From positions 1 through 64,000 of the forward strand of contig LNFI01000036.1 of the NCBI GenBank assembly GCA_001464615.1: a stretch of DNA of 64,000 nucleotides, given 5' to 3'. The notes beneath the pieces were generated by a model. It was not told the origin of the DNA and did not search any database. It worked only from the letters and a program-made list of their open reading frames with translations. The DNA is from Sphingomonadales bacterium Ga0077557. Its GTDB lineage: Bacteria > Pseudomonadota > Alphaproteobacteria > Sphingomonadales > Sphingomonadaceae. Below are positions 35,142 to 42,700 of this stretch, one piece after another (the stretch's first letter is position 1; every line of letters begins with the position of its first letter). The translations under genes and the position numbers were made by a program.

Positions 35142-35689
35142 GCCTTTTTTTCTTCAAGCTTAGCTTTAAGTCCGGCCAGGGCGCCGAACGGCCCGGCTTC
35201 CTCTTCCGCCAATACGCCGGCTTTGCGCAGAATCGCATCGGCATTGGGGCTACGCGGAAAGGGCTCCAGCGCCAGCGCCATCGTTTCAGCAGTGGCCTCA
35301 CCCAAATCAATGGCACCGCCGTCAAACGGAATGATGTCGAGGGCGTCGAGGCTTAGCTCGATCTCTTCCGCAGGAGGGTCAGCTGGCGTGTCAGCGACGA
35401 AGCACAAGGCGACCTGCTCATCGATTCGCGCAGAGAGCGGCTCGCCCGTGGCGACACAAGCCTGAATCACGTCAGCCGTAACGCGGCCCTCGGCAACAAT
35501 ACCAGCCGGTGTCCGCGCCACCAAATAATCGCCGTTGAGCCGGACGATCTCGATCAGGCCGAACCGCGTCGCCAGCGCTGCGCGTTCGGCGGCATTGGCT
35601 GCAACCGCAATGCTGCGTTTGCCTTCCCCGATCGTCTCAACCCTTTCGGGCCGGTGAAATTCGGGGCGAGTCGCGTCGGGGGGCGTCAT
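35138..35689 (-). CDS. DUF177 (YceD) protein
   Basis: A 183-residue protein of the YceD/DUF177 family, which in bacteria is linked to 23S rRNA or 50S ribosome maturation and is usually upstream of rpmF. Visible patterns are VTADVIQACVATGEPL, VALCFVADTP, IDLGEATAETMALALEPFPRSP and the C-terminal ending AGLKAKLEEKK. No rpmF follows here. It overlaps the cytochrome bc1 chaperone gene upstream by 4 bp (ATGA), so the pair is co-translated. Confidence 0.88.
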   Translation of the reverse strand: MTPPDATRPEFHRPERVETIGEGKRSIAVAANAAERAALATRFGLIEIVRLNGDYLVARTPAGIVAEGRVTADVIQACVATGEPLSARIDEQVALCFVADTPADPPAEEIELSLDALDIIPFDGGAIDLGEATAETMALALEPFPRSPNADAILRKAGVLAEEEAGPFGALAGLKAKLEEKKA

Positions 35690-36195
35690 CCGATCTGCCC
35701 AGCCAATATTGCGGCTGACTCTTGTCCGGCCAGCCGCTCGCGCAACCCAAGCAACTGCGCGCTGACATGGGCAACCGCGTCCTCACCAGGGTCATTACCG
35801 CGATACAGGTTGCGTCGCAGCGCCGGCGCCAGATCATCGCTGGCCAGTGCCTCGCGATAAGCGCCAAGCCGGCCGCCCAACATGCTCATCATCTGGCCGA
35901 CATTTTTGCCGATGCCGACATCGCCAATCCCGCTTTCGCGCAGCTGGCCGTCCATATCGTCGATAAACTGCTCGGTCAGCTGGGCAACCGGGCCAGCGCT
36001 TGACGGATCATCCTCCAGGCGCAGCAGCACCAGCGCCAGGATTGCCGCGATCATATCAAACCGGCCGTCAATCGTGTCAGGCACCGCGCCGTCCAGATAC
36101 CAGTGCGGCTGGCGGCCATTGGCGATAATCGCCGCATAGAGTGGCGCCGTCGGCGATGGCCGTGGCGCCCCGAACAGCTTGTCGATCAACCCCAT
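35686..36195 (-). CDS. Ubiquinol-cytochrome c chaperone family protein
   Basis: A 169-residue protein of the CBP3/UQCC1 family, which assists cytochrome b assembly in the bc1 complex. The N-terminus MGLIDKLFGAPRPS, the central GRFDMIAAILALVLLRLEDD, and MDGQLRESGIGDVGIGKNVGQMMSMLGGRLGAYREAL all fit. The family is found in alphaproteobacteria and mitochondria. I start it at the ATG at 36195. It overlaps DUF177 by 4 bp and is divergent from bamE. Confidence 0.9.
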   Translation of the reverse strand: MGLIDKLFGAPRPSPTAPLYAAIIANGRQPHWYLDGAVPDTIDGRFDMIAAILALVLLRLEDDPSSAGPVAQLTEQFIDDMDGQLRESGIGDVGIGKNVGQMMSMLGGRLGAYREALASDDLAPALRRNLYRGNDPGEDAVAHVSAQLLGLRERLAGQESAAILAGQIG

Positions 36196-36307
36196 CACAA
36201 CTCCAATCAGCGCCCCGCCTTGTCTGGCGGCGCTCTCCGGCATATTGAGGCTCGTTCGGCATGATGCAATGCGTGCCTTTGTCCGCGTGCCCGCCTGGGA
36301 GAGTCTA

Positions 36308-36817
36308 ATGCGCCGTTTATCCACTCGTATCGGGATTTTGCTGATGATCGGCGCGGCCGGTGGCGCGCTGTCGGGCTGCACCCGGCTCAACGGCCACCAA
36401 GGCTATGTCGTCGATGTCGATCTGGTCAACTCGGTCCAGCCGGGGGTCGATAATCGCGCCTCGGTTGTCCAGGTGCTTGGCAAGCCAACCTTGACTGGCC
36501 AGTTTGATTCGGACGCATCAGGGGAAGCGCGCGAATATTATTACATATCCCGCGATACACGCTTTTATGCGTATAACAGTCCACGTCCGCGGGTGCAGAC
36601 GGTGTTGCGGGTGCGGTTTGACGACAAGGGCGTGGTAACAGCGGTCGATCGCACCGGCATTGAACAGGTTGCCTCGATCAACCCTTATGGCAAGACAACC
36701 CCAACGCTGGGGCGCCACCGCACCTTCTTTGAGGATCTGTTCGGCAATATCGGCACAGTCGGTTCCGGCTTGCCACCAGGGGCCAACCAGGGCGGTGGCG
36801 GGCGCGACACGCCTTAA
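36308..36817 (+). CDS. bamE: BamE/SmpA lipoprotein
   Basis: A 169-residue outer-membrane lipoprotein of the BAM complex that inserts beta-barrel proteins. The N-terminal signal ends in a lipobox LSGC with the lipid-bearing Cys24. The BamE fold follows, with VQPGVDNRASVVQVLGKPTLTG, EYYYISRDTRFYAYN, VLRVRFDDKGVVTAVDR and a glycine-rich tail. I start it at the ATG at 36308, which gives a standard signal peptide. Confidence 0.9.
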   Translation: MRRLSTRIGILLMIGAAGGALSGCTRLNGHQGYVVDVDLVNSVQPGVDNRASVVQVLGKPTLTGQFDSDASGEAREYYYISRDTRFYAYNSPRPRVQTVLRVRFDDKGVVTAVDRTGIEQVASINPYGKTTPTLGRHRTFFEDLFGNIGTVGSGLPPGANQGGGGRDTP

Positions 36818-36969
36818 GCGCTGCGGGCGCTGGATCAGCGCAACAATCCTTTCGCCAGGATGACTAACGCGTTCGAGAATCGTTCAGCGCGACTCGGGCA
36901 ACTTCATTCTCAGACGGCACCCATATCCCCCTTGGGCGTTATGTCTGGTACGAAGAATGGAGAAGCATC

Positions 36970-37476
36970 ATGCGTAAATTGATCATCATGGGTTTGATGG
37001 CCGCAACTATGCTGCCAGTGGCGGCCAGCGCTCAGTCGCAGCGTGAGGTCCGTGAATCACGTCAAGATCTGCGCGACGAGCAGCGTGATCTTGACCGCGC
37101 CTATCGTTATGGCGACCAGCGCGATATCCGCCGCGAACAACGCGATGTTCGCGAAGCCCGGCAGGAATTGCGCGAAGACCGGTTCGATCGCGACCGCGCC
37201 TGGGGTCGCAACGACTGGCGCGGCTATCGCAATACCCATCGTGACCTGTACGGTCGCGGTAACTGGAACGCCCCGTTCCGGTACAACAACTTCCGCGCCG
37301 GCGTTCGGATCGCGCCTGGGTTTTACGGTTCGCGTTACTTCATTGCCGATCCGTGGCGCTATCGTCTGCCGCCAGCGCGTGGCTTTAATCGCTGGGTGCG
37401 CCACTATAACGACGTGTTGTTGATCGACACGCGCCGGGGCGTCGTGGTCGACGTGTATCGCGGTTTCTTCTTCTAA
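36970..37476 (+). CDS. RcnB-family periplasmic protein
   Basis: A 168-residue secreted protein. A signal peptide (about 1-21, ending ASA) precedes an Arg/Glu/Asp-rich helical stretch (residues about 22-85) with repeated REQRDVREARQ-type units. The C-terminal RcnB-like domain ends in FNRWVRHYNDVLLIDTRRGVVVDVYRGFFF. RcnB is implicated in nickel/cobalt homeostasis in enterics, but most members are uncharacterised. A strong terminator follows. GGAGAAGC precedes the ATG. Confidence 0.82.
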   Translation: MRKLIIMGLMAATMLPVAASAQSQREVRESRQDLRDEQRDLDRAYRYGDQRDIRREQRDVREARQELREDRFDRDRAWGRNDWRGYRNTHRDLYGRGNWNAPFRYNNFRAGVRIAPGFYGSRYFIADPWRYRLPPARGFNRWVRHYNDVLLIDTRRGVVVDVYRGFFF

Positions 37477-37497
37477 AGGCGCGATCGCACTTTACCG

Positions 37498-37535
37498 AAA
37501 AGGCCAGCGTGGTGTGAAAGCCGCGCTGGCCTTTT
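37498..37535. terminator. Intrinsic terminator after the RcnB-like gene
   Basis: AAAAGGCCAGCG and CGCTGGCCTTTT form a perfect 12-bp stem with a 14-base loop. The A tract on one side and T tract on the other allow use from both directions, and pbpC converges from the right with its stop at 37555. Confidence 0.85.
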
Positions 37536-37554
37536 CATGCTTGCGACGCCGACT

Positions 37555-39747
37555 TCAGCGCATCGTGAAAATCACCTGATCGACCACGCGCCCGCTCAGA
37601 TCGATCAGCCGTAGCCGGTGCCGCCCCGGCCCCGCCAGTACCAAGGGATGCCCGTCAGCCGCACCCAGATCCTTGGTGTCTAGCTCTAACCGATGTGCCG
37701 CTGTCGCCCCCGACACGCCAATCGCCAGTTTTTGGCGGCCAATCGGGATATCGGGATCAAGCGCATAGACGCTGCCCGCAACGGGATTGGTGATTCGGGG
37801 GCGCCGTGCGGTATCGGGCGCGCCGGCAATCCGGGTCTGGCCGGTGCCGACCAGGAAATACTCGCGCCTGGGCTGTTCGATAGCACCGCCAAAGCTGATC
37901 TGGCGCGCCTCGATGCCGGGGGGCATTGCGGGCGCCGCGCTGCCGCGCGCGTTGATTGCCAGCATGATATCGCGCCAGACCGGGGCGGCACCGCTGGTGC
38001 CCGATACAGCCCGCATCGGATCGCCCTCCAGATTGCCGACCCAGACCCCTACGGTGAAGCGCTTTGAAAAGCCGATGCACCAATTGTCGCGCAGGCCCTT
38101 TGATGTGCCCGTTTTCACCGCTGCCCAAAAGGGCAGGCGCAGGGCGCTATCAAGGCCAAAGGTGCCGGCCCGGGCATTGGGATCAGCGAGCATATCGCTG
38201 ACGATCCAGGCAGCGGCCGGTGTGGTGATGGCGCGCGGGGTGGCGGGTTTGTCGGCGGCCGTCAGCCGCAGCGCTGACCAGCGCCCACCAAGCGCGAGCG
38301 ACCGAAAGGCGGCAACCTGCTCAAGCAGGGTCACTTCCGCCGATCCAAGCGCCAGCGAAAAACCATAATATTGGCCATCCTCGGTCAGGCCACGATAGCC
38401 GGTATCCCATAGCCGGTCGCGAAACGGCTCGACGCCGATGAGGAGCAGGGTGCGGACCGCTGGCACATTGAGCGACCCCGCCAGCGCGCTGCGGGCCGAG
38501 ACCGGTCCCTTGAAATCGCGATCATAGTTTTGCGGCACATAAAGGCCCGAAGCAGTGTCGAGCTGGACAGGAGAATCATCGAGGATTGACGCCGCAGTCA
38601 GATAGCCTTTCTCAATCGCATCGGCATAAAGGAACGGCTTGAGGGTCGACCCGGCCTGGCGATAGCTCGCCGCGCCATCGACGGCGGCAGCGGTTGAGGC
38701 ACCGCCAACCCCGCCGACATAAGCGAGCACATCGCCGCTTTCATTATCAACCACCACCACCGCGCCGTCGCGGGCGCGGGCGCCGCCCAGCCCGCGCAAC
38801 TGGCGGACAAGGGCTGCAATCGCGATCCGCTGGGTCTGGGCGTCAATCGTCGTGGTGACCTTTAGACCAGCCTTGGTCAGCAAACGGTTCGCGAGATGCG
38901 GAGCAAGCCCCGGATCAAGCGCCAGGCTGCGCGCCGGGCCGAGCATCGACCAGGCGGCACCGTCAAACCGAGTGCAGTCGGGGGCATGGGCTAAGGCACA
39001 CGCGCGTCGGGCGACTTGATCGGGACGGGCCTGGGGATCAGGCAATAATGCCGCCAGCAACAGCGAATCATCGCGCGACAGGGCATCGGGGGTCTTGCCG
39101 AACAGGCCAAGCGCTGCCGCGCCAATCCCCTGCGCCTCGCCACGAAACCCGGCCAGGTTGAGATAGGCCTCAAAAATCTGATCCTTGCGCCAGCCGCGTT
39201 CGAGCGCCCAAGCCGCGCGCATCTGGCGCAGCTTGTCCCGCCAGCCGCGCGCGCCGGGCGCGGCAAGATCGTTGCCCAAATAGCCAGCGAGTTGCATCGA
39301 CAGCGTGCTTGCCCCGCGTCCATGCTCGTTTTGGAACCGATCGCGGACCGCCCCGGCCAAGGCCAGAAAATCAACCCCACCATGGCTGTAGAATCGCTTG
39401 TCCTCGGCGGCGAGCAGCGTGTCGCGGGTGGCCGGCGACACGCGGTCGAGCGGCGTCCAGGCCAGCCGTCGCGCCGCGAAATTGACGCGCGCACTGTCAA
39501 TCAACGTGCCGTCGCGCGCATAGAGCCAGGCTTCGGAGGGCTGCCAGGCGCGGCGCACTTGCGCATAGCCCGGCAGCGGCGGTGGCTGAGTCGCATAATC
39601 AAGCGCCACGCCCGCCAGCACGAGCAACACCAGCCCGCCCAGCGCATAATCGGTCCGCCGCCGCGCCTTTATCCAGGCAATGGTTCCCGCCCAAAGCCGA
39701 TCGGGCTGATCAGCCAGCATCGCTCGCAATCGACCCCGCCACTCCAT
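37555..39747 (-). CDS. pbpC: Penicillin-binding protein 1C
   Basis: A 730-residue class A penicillin-binding protein with glycosyltransferase and transpeptidase domains. A membrane anchor lies at about 34-51. The glycosyltransferase shows AAEDKRFYSHGGVD (catalytic E115) and GASTLSMQLAG. The transpeptidase shows SxxK as STLK (367-370, Ser367), SLN (425-427) and KTGTS (545-549). The last 80 or so residues form the PBP1C-specific C-terminal domain. It starts 17 bp after the alpha-2-macroglobulin gene, an arrangement seen in many Gram-negatives. Confidence 0.95.
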   Translation of the reverse strand: MEWRGRLRAMLADQPDRLWAGTIAWIKARRRTDYALGGLVLLVLAGVALDYATQPPPLPGYAQVRRAWQPSEAWLYARDGTLIDSARVNFAARRLAWTPLDRVSPATRDTLLAAEDKRFYSHGGVDFLALAGAVRDRFQNEHGRGASTLSMQLAGYLGNDLAAPGARGWRDKLRQMRAAWALERGWRKDQIFEAYLNLAGFRGEAQGIGAAALGLFGKTPDALSRDDSLLLAALLPDPQARPDQVARRACALAHAPDCTRFDGAAWSMLGPARSLALDPGLAPHLANRLLTKAGLKVTTTIDAQTQRIAIAALVRQLRGLGGARARDGAVVVVDNESGDVLAYVGGVGGASTAAAVDGAASYRQAGSTLKPFLYADAIEKGYLTAASILDDSPVQLDTASGLYVPQNYDRDFKGPVSARSALAGSLNVPAVRTLLLIGVEPFRDRLWDTGYRGLTEDGQYYGFSLALGSAEVTLLEQVAAFRSLALGGRWSALRLTAADKPATPRAITTPAAAWIVSDMLADPNARAGTFGLDSALRLPFWAAVKTGTSKGLRDNWCIGFSKRFTVGVWVGNLEGDPMRAVSGTSGAAPVWRDIMLAINARGSAAPAMPPGIEARQISFGGAIEQPRREYFLVGTGQTRIAGAPDTARRPRITNPVAGSVYALDPDIPIGRQKLAIGVSGATAAHRLELDTKDLGAADGHPLVLAGPGRHRLRLIDLSGRVVDQVIFTMR

Positions 39748-39764
39748 TTCAGTGCCAGCTCATG

Positions 39765-42700
39765 TCAATTCGGCAGCACCGTCACCGGCGCATTGGGCAG
39801 AGCGGCGCGGATCGCGGGCGAATACATCGCCTCAACCTGGGTGGGTGGCAAGTTGAAGCGGCCCGATCCGTTGAGCCTGACGGTGTAGCTCACCGTGAAG
39901 GCGCCGCGCGGCACCCAGGCAAAATAGCTGCGCCACGTAGCGCCACCGCGCTCGACATAGCTGGGGGATACACCGGCATTGCCGGTGACCTGCGCCAGCA
40001 GTGAGGATTGCCCACCCTGATCGCCAATGATTGTTGCCCCCGCTGGCACCGGATCGCTCACCACCACCCAATTGCGCTCGGCCGATGCATCGACGGTAAT
40101 CGTCACCTTCAGCACATCGCCGCGAGTCAGCACGCCCGCTTTGCGCGCCTGCACCACCGCGACCGACTTGGTCATTTTATAGCCGGCGTTGAGCGGCTTG
40201 GTGAGCGGCACTGCCGCCGATACCGATACCATCGCCCATGGCCCCGCCCCGCCGCTCTGCGTCAGTTTGAGCGGCGCTGGCGTGCTCGGCAGCGGCAGGC
40301 TGACGAAGCGTGATGGTTCGGCAAGCGGCCAGGCGCGAGTGAGCGTCGCGCTCCCGATCGACGCCGTGGTCACCCCGGCAACCGCTTCAGCCGGATAGAC
40401 CCCCGCAAATTTCCGGGCGGCGATCGCTCCCCAGGCATTGGCAGTGGTGGTATCCCAATGGCCGCGCGACTGGCGAAGTGCCACGCCGACCATCATCCGT
40501 GGTGCATCATCCTGCCAACCGGGCCGGCCGAGCACGGACACCAAAGCCTTGATCGCGGCCTCGTCGCCCGATGACATCAGCCACCAGGCGGCGCTTGACT
40601 GATCGCTCAGATCAAGTCGGGTGCCTTCATAAACCAGCCGCTTGCGCAACTCGGCCTGAGCGGCGGCTTTCAGCGCCGGTCCATTGGCAAGACCCTGAAG
40701 CTTGTCGAGCGTCACCAGATAATCGGCCAACTGGGCGGTCGGCATCTCATTGGTGGCCAAGCCGATCTGGCCGAGCATCGCCGGGGTGGCGGCACCGGCA
40801 CGGGCAAGCGCGGCAAAGGCGGCGATGCGTTGCAACCGGACATCGCCATAATCCTCATGCCGGACCCGGCCATCGACCACTGCCTTCAGCCCCTCGATCA
40901 TCCGCGCCCGCGGTCCTTCGGGGATTGGCAGGCCGGCCTCCGACGTGATCGACAGGACATAAGCCGTCAGGGCTTCGGACCCTTCCAGGCTGTCCGAAGG
41001 CCAATAGCGCAGCAGGCCATCTTGTGCCTGATAGGTGGGGATATCACCCGCCAGCGCGGTCCAGCCTGCGACATCGCCAAGCGCAACGATCCGCGATAGT
41101 CGCTGTTCGAAGCAATTATAAGGATAGGCAGTCATGTAACTGCGAACCCCGGCGAGCGGCGGTGCAAGCGTATCAGCCAGCCGGATATCAACGCTGCCAC
41201 GCCCGGGCAGCGCTCCCACCGGGGCCGTGATCGGGATGGATGTCCCCGCTTCGACGCGAGCGAGCGTCGCCGCCCAGACTTCGACCGGTACTGCCGGTAC
41301 AATCTGCTGGTCGACCGTGATCCGATCGACCGCCTTGCCGTCTGCGCTTTTGGCGGACACCTGCCAGCGCAGACTGTTCAGGCCTTCGCGCGCGGTCAGG
41401 TTCCAGGCGACGGGGGCGGCTCCACCCGCCGGGATCGTCACCGTGAGCGGCTTGCCGGTGGCGACGCGCGGCATCAGATCGACCGTCGTGGTGACCGTCA
41501 TCGGCTTGTCGGACGCATTGCGCAGCGTGAACACCGCGCCGAACTGGTCACCGGTGCGGACCAATGGCGGAATCCCCGCAAAGATGCTCAGGTCCTGCGC
41601 CGCGCGGATATCGGCCTCGCCCGTGCCGAAGAGTTGCGCACCCTCGGTGGCAATCGCCACCAGCTTGAAAGAGGTGAGCGCGTCATTGAGCGCGACGGGC
41701 ACGCGGGCATGGCCATTGGCATCAAGCGCGACACGGCCCTTCCACAGCAGCACCGGCTGGAAATTCTCGCGATTGAGCCCGGAGAGATCGCCACCGCCGC
41801 CACCGCCCGCTTCGACCGCCTTCTTGCCATAATGGCGCTTGCCGACCACCTGGGTCTGCGCGGTCGAGGTGAGGACCGAGAGCGAGCGTTCGCCCATCAT
41901 CGCGCTCAGCACGTCCCAGCTGTCATTGGGGGCGAGCTGGAGCAGCGCCTGATCAACCGCGACAAAGGCGACATCAGCGCTCGCTGCGGGTTTGCCATCG
42001 GGCATTTTCACATCGACATCGACTTGGGCCACGTCGCGCGCGGCATAGCGTTCACGATCGGCTTTGACGGTCACGCCGAGGCGATAGGCGTCCCAGCCGA
42101 CTTTCACTTTGGCAATGCCAATTCGGTAAGCGGGCTTGCTGAGATCGACCAGGGCGGTCGGCTCGGGCGTGGGTTCATGCTTGGCGACGATGCCCATCAT
42201 CGCGCCGATATCGCTGAGCCAGTCCCAAAATCCGGGCTGAATGCGACCGCGCACCGCCATCACCGAGACGAAGACGTCGGGGGCGTAGCTGCCCGGCATC
42301 GCGACCTCAATCACCGGGTCCTTGCCGCTTAACTGCGTAACGAAGCTGGACAGCACGCCTTCCCGCTCAACCGTGACCAGCGCGGTTGCTTCGCGGAAGG
42401 GCATGCGGACCTGGAATTTGGCGGTTTCGCCGGCTTTATATTCAGGCTGTTCGGGGATCAGATCCATCCGGTCGCCATTATCGCCGCCAAACCACCAATC
42501 ATCATCGCCAACCAGCCACGCCGATTGGGTGCTGCGCGCCAGATTGCCAGCGGCATCAGTCGTGGTCGCCACGGCATAGACTTCACCCGATACGCCGGGA
42601 TTGATCGCGCACAGTGCCAGTCCCTGTGCATCGGTGGTCACGGTGCAGCTGGTGCTGAGCTTGGTGGTCTTCATTTGATTGTCATAGGCATAGAAGCCGC